Positions 21,680 through 33,735 of a stretch of DNA of 64,000 bases are shown piece by piece. Origin of the DNA: Nemophila menziesii (taxonomy: Eukaryota > Streptophyta > Magnoliopsida > Boraginales > Hydrophyllaceae); contig JARWIR010000043.1 in NCBI GenBank assembly GCA_029959085.1, forward strand, positions 5,642,001-5,706,000, written 5' to 3'. The notes beneath the pieces were generated by a model. The model had not been told where the DNA came from and ran no database searches. It saw nothing but the letters and a program-made list of their open reading frames with translations. A program made the position numbers and the translations under genes. Numbering within the stretch: position 1 is the stretch's first letter; each line of letters opens with the position of its first letter.

Positions 21680-22030
21680 TCCAACAGAGATTTGCGATAC
21701 ACCGCACCATCATGCGGTGCAACGCATAACAAAACCCATCACCACCTTATAGGAAATCAGATTCGAGTGCGAGATCAAAAGCAATCTCGCGGTACACCGC
21801 GCTATCGTGCAGTATACCGTACATCAAAGAGTCGTCAAGACGGTATGAAAAACCAGGTCCGAGAGTGAGAGGACACTACTTCATGCAGTACGTCGCGCCA
21901 TCATGCGGTGCACCATAGCTCAAGACCATGCCGTCATTCTCGACATACCGTGATACGGTTCTTAAACAGTGGTACCACGCGGTATACCACTCCATCCTGC
22001 GGTACACTGCAACGCGATGCAACCAGCTCA
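21680..22030. repeat. GC-rich palindrome field of element A
   Basis: A series of GCGGTACACCGC/TGCGGTGCA-type motifs in alternating orientation. Examples: 21690-21720 has arms CACCGCA and TGCGGTG round a six-base loop; about 21790-21820 pairs CGGTA with TACCG; about 21970-21996 pairs GTGGTA with TACCAC. The short frames here (21677-21868 plus, 21876-22085 minus) are not supported as genes. Confidence 0.75.
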
Positions 22031-22414
22031 ATATAAGGAGGGTTTGTTCATTACAACTCATAAACCTTAAGCCTCCAAAGCACACAACTCAATTAAAGCC
22101 TCACCAAACCTTCACCTCACATCAAAACAACACCAAATCACTATAATTTCATATCCAAATCCTTTCCTACATTCCTACAAAAAATATTTACCCACCCAAA
22201 TCATTCCAAATCAGATAGAATCCAAGAATCAAAATCAAAATTTCCAAAATCTTTTTCAAAAATTTATTAAAACCATATCATCCAAGAAATATTTATCATA
22301 CCCACATAAAGAATCATCCTCCTTACACCTTTCCTAACCCAAATAACACCCTATCTATCTAGAATCAAGGGTAATTTCAAAAATGGTGAAACTTTGAGTT
22401 TGAGGTTAAAAAAA

Positions 22415-23640
22415 CGACGAAAAGAATGGAAACACGATCTAGTGTTAGGGAGATGAAAATCAAGCAATCTAATGGGTGAGATCAAGAAGAAAACAAGTTA
22501 AAAGTGTTCAAGTTCAGGAATAAAGAAAAAGGGTAAAACGAGTCAACCAATTAGAGAGAAGCCAGCAGTGCTGAATTCAAAGAGTCAAGCAATCATAATT
22601 TTTAAAGAGAAGACACCACAACCTCTCCAAGTCGAGATTCCTATACCCGAGATGAGCAAAGCTTCTAAGGCCTTATTAGCTACCGTCAAGCAAAAATACC
22701 CGGATTGGTACCTTCTTATGATAGAATATTTGAGAACGAAGTTGGAGAAGGAGATTACAAGAGATTTCTAGATATAGGGAAAGAGATTGGGATTGACCAC
22801 ATTCATGATGAGGCGGTCAAGTTTATGTATTGAGATAGTTTTATAATTCTATCTAGACCTCTTTAGTTGAGATTGTGAAGCTCGAGTTCCAGTTAGAGGA
22901 AAGTTAGTTCATTTCACAGTTGAAGAGATTCAGAACCACTTCGAGTTCAATAAATTGGTTGGACTATGAAAGTATCGAGAAGCGGTGGAGAATATCAAGA
23001 CTTTTGATTGAAACAAACTATATGATCATGTGTTAAGTGAAGATCTAGTGCGAGGACACAAAGGAGAGGTGAGGGTACCTTGGCCTTACAAGTACCTTCA
23101 ACCCTATACGAGAGTATGGTACAACTTCCTCACACCAAAAGCCTTTGGGAACACGCAAAACTTGGAAGTAAGTAAGAAATTTGCCATCTTTTTGAATTGT
23201 GGTTTACATGGGGATGAAGTAGATGTAGCGCAATTGATCTTTGATGGAGTAATGCGATTCGAAATTACTCTAAAATCATTGTTCAATCCTATTGAGGAAA
23301 GCAAATGTGAACCGTGGTGAGAATAAGAAATTGGTGTACAAATAAACAACAATATTAACAATGTATGGATCAAGATAATTCTTAGAGATGCATGTGTAAA
23401 TAATCCTGTTAAGGAAGAAACTTCTCGTGAGAAAGAATCAAAAGAAGAGGATCTTGCATGGCGAGAAAGGGTAAGTGAGCGATTAGATCGAGTAGAAGCA
23501 CCTCAAACTTTCTTAGTCGATGATGTGTCACAAATAAAAGCAAATCAAGTGCACATCTTGACACTCCTGGAGAAAATTAGGCACAATATCACGAAAGATC
23601 CACCACATCCTATCTTGAATATTGATAACACGAGGCAATT
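22415..23640 (+). pseudogene. Element A third ORF (degenerate)
   Basis: The counterpart of B 37382-38590 and J 13077-14260; its start codon has decayed to ACG at 22415. Recognisable segments are KTPQPLQVEIP; a FTVEEIQNHFEFNKL region; APF/VPWPYKYLQP; VWYNFL followed by KKFAIFLNCGLHGDEVDVAQLIFDGVMRF (23104-23250); and a C-terminal SQIKANQVHILTLLEKI (23528-23578). The central part resembles the domain annotated as putative plant transposon protein beside Ty3 polyproteins. Biochemical role unknown. Several stops. Confidence 0.7.
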
Positions 23641-25127
23641 GCCTCGAGAGTATGTTTCCTTTCTTCCTTACCATTTCTTTACTTACAATATATGTGTTAG
23701 TTATTATTTTTCATCGAGTCTATTTCGAGTCGTGGGGACACGGCCCTTTTTTAGTTGGGGTGGGGATTTGTTGTCCCTCATCTCCATTTTATGTGATTCA
23801 TTGCTTTTTAGGAAGAAATTATAACTTGTGGTAGATGGAATATGATGTAGATTGTGTTTGATGCCTAAAAACATAAACTTAGTGAGTTAATGATAGTAGG
23901 TAATTTGTTCATGAACTAGTTGTTTTGTATGCGTAAAGTATGAACATGAAAACATACCTTAATAATAAATAAATGATTAGTAAGCAATGCAGTAGAAGTA
24001 AGTTTGATCTTAGGGCGCCTTGAGGGGTGTGTAGGCCGTGAGATCCGAGCTCCCATTTAATGAATGTGCTAGAGGTGATAAAGTAACGAAATCACATCGT
24101 TTGGAAAGTAGTTAAGGTGGTTCTTTGATAATCCTTTGTTTCTTTTTAGCTTGTTGTCCAAATATTATTTATATATTATCCGTCTCAGCCCCGTCTAGCC
24201 TTTCTAGGGCTTTTTTGTAGCCACATTACAAGCCATACCCTTTAGATTATAGGACTTTTCCATATGACTTGCACTTGAATCGCGATGCTAAAACAATTGT
24301 CCCAAGATCTTGAGTTTAAGGTGGTGGGTTTGAATTATGGGAAAATCATTGGGTTGGGTATTTTCAAGCTTATGTAGTGTGCTCTTGATGATGATTCACT
24401 TGGCTATATTGTAACCCTTTGTCGGGGTAAAAGTAAAGTATTGAAAAGAAAAGAAATATGTTGAAAAAGTAGCATGATATCTCACATTAAAAAGAGAATG
24501 ATAGCTAAAAAATAAAATTAAATTGAAAAATATTATACAAATTGTACCGGCAAAGTGTTATTAAGTATGTGATCATCTTGATAGTTGGGTTATTGGGATG
24601 CTAATTAGTGCATCAAATCATAGGTTGAGTGTATGGGATTCACTCAAGTCCAGGGTGATTTGTTGATGGCTAGTGAGAAGAGATCCAAAATCTCACTCTA
24701 CATTATCCAAATATACGATCATACTGTCCCTAAGCCTAGCATTACAACCTTAAAGACCTTATGATTATTAAGTATGTGATCTAGAAGCAATTAAACCAAT
24801 AGAGAATAGTTTGATGGATCATTGGATATTAGTTAGGATTGATGAACGATATATAGCCTCCATATCAAACTAAGTGAAAGACCTATCCTTCGTGCATTGC
24901 AAAGGTAATCTGATCTTGAACTTAAACCGTGCTAATTATTTATATGATATATGTATATATATGATTTAGTTTGTAGATATTATTACATTAAACTTGCTAA
25001 GTATTTGCCTTGGGATTATTATTCACATGTTTCTATCTTCTTCCCATTATGCTTACATGACTTAGCCAATATATTTTAGAGACTAACTTATGTCTTATTT
25101 CTTATTGTGTCGAGACGACACAACTTT
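23641..25127 (+). mobile_element. Element A conserved noncoding 3' region
   Basis: About 1.5 kb without coding capacity that aligns by eye with B (38640-40093), C (28390-29768) and, at its end, D (9266-9652). Shared landmarks are TTTCGAGTCGTGGGGACAC near its start, TTTAGCTTGTTGTCCAAAT in the middle, and TCCCTAAGCC...AAAGACCTTATGATT about 450 bp before the LTR. Confidence 0.7.
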
Positions 25128-25140
25128 GAGTTGGGGGTCT
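25128..25140 (+). promoter_or_regulatory. Polypurine tract of element A
   Basis: GAGTTGGGGGTCT sits immediately before the 3' LTR, the position where plus-strand DNA synthesis is primed. The same sequence occurs at 40095-40107 (B), with variants at 9653 (D) and 29769 (C). Confidence 0.85.
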
Positions 25141-27625
25141 TGATGTATCCATATTTTGATATAATAACCTAGTTTAGAGACATCATTTTAGATGTATTAT
25201 GCGCTTAGTTGATGGGTTTTTACCTATTATTTGTTAATTTCTCAATTCTTGCCTTATTTTGGAAGTTTGTTACTTTTAGAGCATTTTTGGTATAATAATA
25301 AAATTTGTGTGTTAAATGTGAAGCTCTTAGGTACAATGATGATATTAGATTCCGAATCAATGTTAAGAAGTTGAGGAAAGAATATCCAATACGAAATCAA
25401 GAGTTACAAGGAAATAAATTTGTTTCAGGAAAGTGCAAAAACTGCCAAAAGTTGTTGTCTAGATTTAGAGACGCATAGTATTTTCAATGTTGCATAAAAT
25501 CTATAAATAACTTGATGGATACCTTTTATATCAATAAAGGACTTTGAATTTCGGTCGCGTAGCCACTGTAATTGAGTAATTTGGAGTTGTAACGAATAAG
25601 TTATTATTTTTATAAGCTTTATGGGCCAACCTAGGGGTGGAAATCGGAAGGAACGGATCGCAAAAATGGTCTTTTGGAAAATTTCTAATTTTTTTCGGAA
25701 TAGATTTTTTCCATTCCAATTCCGTTCCTATTTTTCGGAACTGGAAAAAAATGTTCCGAATTCGAAATTTCGAAATTTACCGGAAATTCGAAAATTTCGG
25801 CACGGAAATTTTGGAACATTTGGTTCGGAAATTTTGGAATTTTTGGTTCGGAATTTCAGAAATTTAATTTCAGAAATTGCATAGCCAAGCCAAGTTGATG
25901 ATGGTGTAGAACAAATACATGGTGTTTTCTTGTGCAGAAAAGAGGGTTGGGGTGGGAAGACATGAAGGTGAGATTTTTAAATTTCTTATTACAATATAGT
26001 AGAGGAGAAAAACAAGAGATTTTTGTGGGACAACTTTGTTGAAATTAAACCTTGATGTACAAATGGCTTTTGATTTATATTGTTGCAATGGGATGTTAGA
26101 TCTTGCCGAGAAGATGAGCGAAAAAATAAATGTGGACAAAAGGAAGAAAACGTTGGTAGAAGTGAAGATGAAAGATTTTTTTTTTATAAAATATAAACTA
26201 ATATTTTATGCATTTTGTGTTTGTTCCAATACAGAGTGTGAAGAGATGGATTTTAGGTTTTATCATGTTTGATTGTTATTTTTTTCGAACATAAAGAATA
26301 TGTTTCATTGTTTTTCAACGTTTACTTTATTTTTTTTTTTCTTTTCTGAAACATTTTCGATTGTATACTTTTTTTTCTTTATCTTTATCTTACTATTTAT
26401 TATTATTTAATATATAAAATATAAAATTGAAAATATAATTTGGAAATAAAATCGGATCGGAAATTTGTACATAGTTCCAATTCCGATCCTATTTTTCCGG
26501 AAAAATCGAAAATCGGAATTTCGGAATTTCGGAACCTTAAAAAGATGTTTCGAAATCGGAATTTTCGGATCAGAAAAGTCGGAAATCGGAAATTTCGGAT
26601 CCGATTTCCGCCCCTAGGCCAACCAGTCCAATTTTTAAGGAAAACGAGTTTGAGTTGAAATAGGACTCTGATATTTGAACCATGATCTAGATTTTGTCCC
26701 TACACCTATATATATGGCTATTTACCTTTAGAAACATGTCCTTTGTTCAGTCCCTAATCATAATTACACTTAGAGATCATCCAGAGAATTAAGATGACTT
26801 GTAGAGGAAGGCAAGAAGCTGGAGAGTCACAAACTCCTCTTCTCCATTCTTCCATTCTACCATTAGGGTAATTGTATTAGATTCTTAACTTAACTATGTT
26901 TCTAATCTCTTTACTCTTTAATTTTATTTCTTTAGTTATGAACTAAGTTTTCCTATAGCTTGGGTTTGCACTATGTATAATCCTTGAATTCTATTTTACT
27001 GTTCTATGATATTTGGGATTTACATTTAATTGATTTGAGCTTTTATTTATATTTGTATTTTTTGTTTGCCTTATACCAGCCCTAACTCTGTCCAAGTTTA
27101 GGACTATCCTTAATAGTTGGATTGCCACCCTGGCGTGGGATTCAATTATAGAAAAAAACACTTAATCGTGTAGTGTGCAGTAGTGATCCTACCGGGCTTG
27201 CCTAACTAGATAGTCAATAGGGTTTAGATTCTCACTACTGATCTTTGCACAAGGTCCCCTTACCCAAGTCCTTGGTAGTGTTGAGGTTTTCTTTTAAGCT
27301 GCCCTGACGGGAGTTAGTAGGATTATAGAATTCCGGCTACTTATATATGCTCAATTCACCCTTATAATTAAAATAGTGGTGTAGGAGGTGCATACTAGCA
27401 AACCTAAGCTATACTCTCATCTCCATTCTTAGTAGTTTATTTATTTGCATTAGTAGTTTACTTTCGTATTTGCATTCTTATTCAAAAACTCAAAAATATT
27501 TATCTTTTTAATTGTCTTATAAGTTTTAACAATTAATCTCTACTACGCTTCCTTACTAAACACGAGTCTGAGCTAACCGATAAATCCCTGAGAACAAATC
27601 TTATTTATCAACTATAACTTGCAAA
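25141..27625 (+). mobile_element. Element A 3' LTR, carrying a hAT-type MITE and lacking its end
   Basis: Starts TGATGTATCC after the polypurine tract. The LTR continues to 25631, is interrupted by a 985-bp MITE, and resumes to 27625, where it breaks off after AACTTGCAAA. The 5' LTR shows about 90 further bases to the end. The sequence after the break belongs to element C. Confidence 0.8.
25632..26616. mobile_element. hAT-type non-autonomous transposon (985 bp)
   Basis: Terminal inverted repeats TAGGGGTGGAAATCGGA and TCCGATTTCCGCCCCTA. The perfect 8-bp target duplication GGCCAACC (25624-25631 and 26617-26624) is the hAT signature. Subterminal regions (25700-25880 and 26445-26600) are packed with GGAAATTTCGGAA-type words, likely transposase-binding repeats. 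The central 550 bp has short open frames (26036-26272) but no transposase domain. Confidence 0.93.
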
Positions 27626-27865
27626 GGAACTATTCAATTGCCACCAATAGGTGCGCCTTCATCAACCCATAGGCGTGCCTAAGAGTCCCTGGATAAATAC
27701 CTTCTAAGTCTAACTCGCATAGGCGCGCCTACATATCACCGATATGACATAGACACACCTACACCTGTCCACAGGCGCTTCTACAGCTGAATGAATAAAA
27801 ATAGATCAAATAAGGTGCATTGGTGCACCTACATTTAGCCATATGTGCGCCTTATTTATGACAAA
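27626..27865. repeat. Palindrome field of element C
   Basis: About eight variants of a palindromic core: AGGTGCGCCT, AGGCGTGCCT, TAGGCGCGCCTA, GGTGCACCT and relatives, spaced about 20-50 bp. It occupies the same relative place as the fields in A and B, but the motif is different. It begins where the 3' LTR of A breaks off. Confidence 0.7.
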
Positions 27866-29768
27866 ATTCCTAACGACGATAATTTCTTGCTCGTGTAGCG
27901 GAATCCACTTTTTCTTAAATGAAAAACACATATTTTTTGAGATATATCCAATGGAGAAGACCACAACTCAATAGTATCCCTCAAAATAAAGTTATGTCTA
28001 AGTGAATGAGATAATGCATACTACACCCGACTTTGGAGATCAATTTCGGACGATTGGTTAGTATTTTTGAAGCGATATTTACACTAGTGGGATGATAGAG
28101 TATTATAATTTTCAATGACGCAATCCATGCCTTATTTGAATGTTGAATAAAAATGTTATGATCAAAACGTTAAGTTGTAACGCTAAAATGAAGGAGTTTT
28201 GTCAACTTCGCATGAGTCTTTGCTCTGAATCGGTCCATAAGGCCATGAAATACCACCATAGAGCCTTATGGATCGAGAACATTGACCCCCCAACTTGGGA
28301 ATTGAACGATTCTTGTGAAGGTAGGTACTTTTTCCCTCTCATTAGGCACTTAGGTTTATATTCTTAAGTTTTTTTATTGCTTTTAAAGTCTTTTCGAGTC
28401 GTTTGGGCCACGACTCATCTTTCAGTTGGGAGTAGGGTACTTTTTTTCCTCATCCACTTTTATGTGTTTAATGATTTTAAAAACCCCAAAAAAATAAATT
28501 TAAAAAAAAATGAAAAATGAGTTTAGGGAATAGGTGTTGAACTAGTAAATGTCCCACGAAAGAATGCATTAACAATTAAATAATATAACTTAAGTGTGTG
28601 ATATTTTAAAGGTACATATTTTACTTTAATGCATGTAAGATAACACGTTAATATGGGTAGAAATGATTAGTAAGCAATGCGTAGAAGAAAGTATAAACGA
28701 GGTAAGAAGTATGTAGGTGTGTGCAACGTGAGTTCTAACTTGGTTAAAAGATATTTAACTCGCGACCCTAAAGTGAAAAAGTTAACACCACATAGCTAGG
28801 AAGATGATTGAGGCATTTCTTTGTGTATCCCCTTGTTCCATTTAGCTTGCTGCCCAAATAAAATGAATAATTACTCTTATCCCTCTTTGAGCATTAAGAC
28901 TTTTCTCTGATAGCCGCATTATAATCCTATGCCCCTTATTTTGTAGAACTTGACCATATACCACGTCCTCGAGTCTCAATGCCTTAGGACTATTCATCTT
29001 TGAGCTTGACTTTGGGTTTATGGATGTTCGTGGTTACGGCATACATATTGGGTAGGTTGATGCTTATATATCTCTATATCATAATATTGTTCTTGTGATC
29101 CTTTCCAAATTCAAGAAAATAAAAAAAATGAAAATGAAAAATGCATGGAAATATTTCAACATGAAAACTTATATCAAAACAAGTTTCATGTTTGACTTAC
29201 AAAAAAGCAAGAAAAGAAATGAACATAAAAGAACCGGTAAAGGAAATCTAAAATATCATAAATTAGTTTTGGGGATTAGGTGATGCTTTTCTAACCCATC
29301 AAAGAGGAATGAGTGGGCACTCTTTTAAGTGTAAACTCAAGCTCTTAGGTGATTGTTTGTTTGGATGGTGAGGAAAGAGCAAAAAGCTCACTCTAAATTT
29401 TCCAAATATATCACACCCTTTCCTTTGCCTACGATATAACTGAAAGACATCAAGATTCTTAGTTATTGGTTGAGTGATGATTGAGAGAAAATGAAGCAGG
29501 TAAGTGGGCCATTAAACATAATGAGATGATCAAGGAACAACCTAAAGCCACAACTGAAAGCGAAGTGGATAACAATCATTTCTTGCATTGCAAAATTCAT
29601 TAATTTTTGAAATTATAACGTGTTGATTATGTGTATGCATAGTATATATTGAGGATTATTTATGAGAATTTTATGCATTTCTTTGGATTGTTACTTGTTT
29701 CACCCTTGTGGACTTTGTTGGACCTCGGCCCCTAGTTTGTGTTGAATTTGTCGGGATGAAAAAACTTC
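27866..29768 (+). mobile_element. Element C internal 3' portion (degenerate)
   Basis: Sequence between the palindrome field and the polypurine tract. From about 28380 (TTTTCGAGTCGTTTGGGCC) it follows the same noncoding layout as A and B, including TTTAGCTTGCTGCCCAAAT near 28848. The preceding 500 bp should hold ORF3, but only short frames remain (28140-28367) and I cannot align them confidently. Confidence 0.55.
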
Positions 29769-29781
29769 GAGTAGGGGGTCT
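29769..29781 (+). promoter_or_regulatory. Polypurine tract of element C
   Basis: GAGTAGGGGGTCT directly before the LTR start at 29782, equivalent to the tracts in A, B and D. Confidence 0.75.
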
Positions 29782-31268
29782 TGAAGTCTCATCTTTTGTT
29801 AAAAATTAAGAGACTAACAAGACATAATTAAAGGGCAGGTTTATAAGTATTAAAGTGATATCTATCCCTATTATTTGATATTCTTTGAGTTTTTAGTCAA
29901 TCTTATATATATTTGAATTTTTGGAGATAATTGTGTGCTAAGAGTGTAGTACCTAGGTACGTGGATGATACTACACGCCTAAAGGACGCTAAGAAGTCAA
30001 AAAAATTAAGGAAACCTAATCCAAGTTGAAAAGGAACCAAAAAGTCTCTTTAGAAGGTCAAGTACAAGTTCTAAGAAACCATCATCGTTAACTTTGAAAA
30101 TTCACCATAATCAATTGTTGAAGTTTCTTATCAAGCCCAAGCTATCCAATATAGCCCTTTGAGCCTAGAGCATGTGATAATAAACGGTTTATGAATCAAA
30201 TTTGAGACAACTGAGTTATGAGGGTTTTGCACGATAACCCAGACATGTCTAAAATTGCTAAAAAAATGGGTCACATTCAACCCACCTAAGTGGGCCAAAT
30301 GGCCAAAAACGTTTTTCCTAACTTATAAAACAGCAAATAAAGATTAAAGGGGTGACTCTCAACATTTCAAAACAACAAAAACACCTGGAGAAAAGGAGAA
30401 AGAACAAGCAAGTCAACAACATTATTCCATCATTTCCAACCATTAAATCATTAAGTTTTTTTTAGCGTAATTCTCACTCTTTATCTGCTTTATTGTAAGA
30501 TGAAAAAAGTCACATTTAGCTTGATAATTTCTAAGGGTATGAGCCCTAGTATATGTTTTGGATGATTTCTTGTTAATTTGGGATTGGACTATTTAAATGA
30601 ATTGAGTATTTATGTTGTTCACATATTTGTGTTATTTTGCATATTTAATTACCTAGATCAGTTGAGTTGTGATAGCATTTGGACTACACCTATTTGAATA
30701 TTTGATTTAGTTTAGCTATGGTAGGTCAAAACTAATCGGATAGTTACATAGAGTAAATACCTAATCATTTGTAGGCTTTGTAGGGTCACTCAGGAGAGGT
30801 TCCTAGTGTCAGATTATATCCCCTATCTACTTGTGAGAGATTTAGGTGGACCATAGAATCTACATTAACGTTAAATTACCAATTCATCCTTTATTTTATA
30901 ATAATTCTAAGGCATAACTAGTGGTGATTACGAGCGATTTTTGAGCTATACTTCTCCCATTTTATCTATCAAATCTATTATTTTATTTTAGTCCATGTCA
31001 TTAGATATAATTATTACTTAAAACTTTACTTTTTGCACTTTAGTCCCTGCGTTATATTTTTTTTATGAAAAGTAAAACCCAAAGTATCTATTTTACTTTT
31101 TTTTACTTAAATAACACCCTAAATGCATCAAGAAAATTATGAGATTAAATTAATGGTACAAGTGGATAACTATATCAAAACTTATTACTTTATTACTTGG
31201 GATAACTCGTACAATTGCGGGGAGTATTCTCTGAGTGTGGTTTTAACATCACGGCTCGGGGGACACCA
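29782..31268 (+). mobile_element. Element C 3' LTR
   Basis: About 1487 bp from TGAAGTCTC to GGGACACCA, the family end. It is strongly diverged from the A, B and D LTRs but has the same length and the same hairpin position. In the stem, AGTCTC (29785-29790) pairs with GAGACT (29810-29815). The 5' end of the element is lost, so no target duplication can be tested. Confidence 0.7.
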
Positions 31269-32020
31269 GTATCTCTTCATATATGAGTATGAAGTAAGGT
31301 ATTTTACGCTGCCACTCTTTCCTAAAAAAGGTAATTAAAATTCTACTACAAGTAAACAGTTCATTTCCAAGAAATAAAGTAGTAAGTGAGTATCACTCTC
31401 CATAGATATCGATAGCCAATTCTTAATTAAATTAAATGAGTCCAAGATTTATATATAACTAACAAATTAAAAATATAAATAACTAGGGTTGAATAGTTTC
31501 TAAATTAATATTATGGAAACTAATAATAAATTCAACCTAATACTACTACTAACTAATGACTAAATCTTTGGGTGATGGATGAGATTAGAATTTGGACCAG
31601 TATTCTAAAAAGCATTAGGTGTTGGGTAGGTGGTCGTCCACCTTTGAGCACCTAAAGTACTAGGCGAGAGCCTAGTCATTTCCCCAAAAAGGTTTTAAAT
31701 TTTGTGTTATTAAAATTATATGTTATTAGTTTCTCTATTTTTGATAATTAATACAAAATAAGGTTAAGGGTAATTAATTATATTTCATTATTTACTTGGT
31801 TTATTCTTTGATTTTTGTGTTAATTTCTGTTGTTGGGTTCAATTTTCTTTTTCCAATATAGGTTGATGTATCTTTTTAAAAAACAACCATTTTTTTAATT
31901 TTGGGGCGTCTAGACTGCTAGGCTCACCTAGGTCCACCTAAAGGCCGCCTAACTCCGCCTATGTTAGCATATAAGTGTTTTAAATCTTCATAAAAACCCC
32001 TTAATAAAACCTTTTTCTAC
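31269..32020. other. Spacer with probable foldback element
   Basis: The first 340 bp are A+T-rich without gene. From about 31612 (TCTAAAAAGCATTAGG) to about 31995 the ends carry AGGCG/CGCCT-type clusters in opposite orientation (GGTGG..CCACC..CTAGGCGAG at left; CTAGGCTCACC..CCGCCTAACTCCGCC at right). This is the look of a widespread plant non-autonomous DNA element with TAGGCG-rich ends. Exact ends and target duplication could not be fixed. Confidence 0.4.
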
Positions 32021-32025
32021 GACTC

Positions 32026-33520
32026 TGACGTCTCCCCATTTGTAATGATTTAATCTTAGTTGGATACATCATTTTAGGTATTTTAGGGAAGCTTATACTC
32101 GATTTTTACATATATTATTGTATTTTCTTATTTCTTGATTTGATGATTTATTATTTTTAGAATATATTTGGTTTAATTGTTTGCTAATTGTAAAGCTTTA
32201 AAGATATGTAGTAATTAATTAGATGCCAAATCAATTCTGAGAGATAAAGGAACGAAGATATGGATGGAAATTGGAGATAAAGGAAGGAAAAGATAAGTAT
32301 GGAAAGATAAAGTTGCCAAATAAATCTGAATTTTACCAGCTACGTCCATTAAAGTGATTATAACTCAAGATTGGCTGGGAATTTGGAATAATGGTCTGAA
32401 GCAAAGTTGTAGAGCTTTCCAAGACGATCAGTTTCAATATAAAGAACTCGTCAATCGAAGCTATATCGAAGACGTTGCGGCCAAAACAAAACAACAACCG
32501 TTTATTACCTTTTCTATATTTTAGGGTTACGAATTATAGTTGGACTAGAAGTCCAATTACTTGTCTTCCACTCCAAGAAAACATTTAAGGGCTTCCTAGA
32601 CTCCTATAAATACACCCTTAAACTATTGTAAACATGTACTTGCCTCTTGTAATCAGTCTTTAAGTTTTATTCATCATTAGAGTCATTCAAGAGAGCAAGT
32701 TGACAGTATGTATCTTTCTTTTAGTTTATTTCTTTCTAGTATGAACTAATTTTCCAATGGCTTGGGTTTTGCATATGTATAATCTATGAATTCTATTTTC
32801 TTCTATCTATGTTTATTTGGGAGAATTGTTTTAAATTGATTCTAGCAGCTTAACCATATATTTGTTTTATGTGCATTGATTTATTGTCTGTCTCAAACCT
32901 GATCAATTTAGAGTTGTGCTAATAGTAGTTAGATGGTCATCCGGAAGGGGTGTCTAATTATTGAAACACCACATAAGCGTCTAGTGTGCGGTATTGATCC
33001 TGGCGGGCTTGCCTAAGTAGATATTCATTAAGGTTTAATTTAATCACTGATCATCATTAGAAGGCCAGTCTTATTTAAGAACCTAGTGGTGTAGGTGCAC
33101 CCTATTTAAGTCCCCTCGTGATTGTGAGGTCGCCACCATAGTCCACCCTGACGGGGGTAGGGAGAAATTTAGAATCCTGACTACGTATGTAAGATCTATT
33201 GTCACCCTTATTAACTAGTAATAGAAATAGAAGGATTAGTGCACATGAGCAAAACCTGAGCTATATTTTCTCATCTTTATTATCTCATATTTATTTCATT
33301 GTCTTTACTTTTAAGTTATTTAGTTTAATCATTATTTTCTCCATCATATTTATTACTTTTCTTGTCTTTTACCCATTCGTTTAACACATTTAAGTTCCTG
33401 AGGAACGAATCTTCTTATCATTAAAACTTGCATATGTCCTGTAATACTTGGAGTACCGCACTAGTCGATGATTACTCGCTTTATTTATATCTTATTTTTA
33501 TCACACCGTAGGCGACACCA
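32026..33520 (+). mobile_element. Element B 5' LTR
   Basis: TGACGTCTCC...GACACCA, 1495 bp. A TATAAATA box at 32605-32612 marks the likely promoter, so U3 is about 610 bp. CCGGAAGGGG (32941), CCTGGCGGG (32999) and CCCTGACGGGGG (about 33147) lie downstream, in the transcribed leader. The LTR start hairpin has decayed by point changes compared with the 3' LTR. Confidence 0.92.
32605..32612 (+). promoter_or_regulatory. TATA box of element B 5' LTR
   Basis: TATAAATA followed by ACCCTTAAAC. The same octamer occurs at 40682-40689 in the 3' LTR, and at 17187 and 11718 in solo LTRs H and E, always about 570-590 bp from the LTR start. Confidence 0.7.
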
Positions 33521-33526
33521 AGTTTT

Positions 33527-33544
33527 TGGCGCCGCTGCTGGGGA
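33527..33544 (+). promoter_or_regulatory. Primer-binding site of element B (tRNA-Asp type)
   Basis: TGGCGCCGCTGCTGGGGA, 6 bp after the 5' LTR. It has two mismatches to the tRNA-Asp complement. Confidence 0.88.
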
Positions 33545-33735
33545 CTTGTGTCCCGTTAGCGTGTGGGTTATTTATTTTTAGTAGTAGTAGTTTTCAGTTA
33601 TTTTTATTTTTCCAGTTTTACGCTTTTGGTTTGTTTTAGTCTCTTTCAGGTTTACAGTGCATGCTTGTAGAAACCGAGAGGTGTTTCACAGCTTATAACA
33701 AACGCTTGAGATAAGGGAGAGAACGAAGAAGAGCG

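Noticed and set aside
21680..22030. CRISPR-like array
   Set aside because: Motifs are degenerate palindromes at irregular spacing in a plant retrotransposon; no constant repeat or spacer length.
16600..25141. Pairing the LTR at 16600 with the LTR at 25141 as one element
   Set aside because: The two are strongly diverged, and TAGTG on both sides of 16600-18160 shows that the first is a solo LTR inserted in the true 5' LTR of element A.
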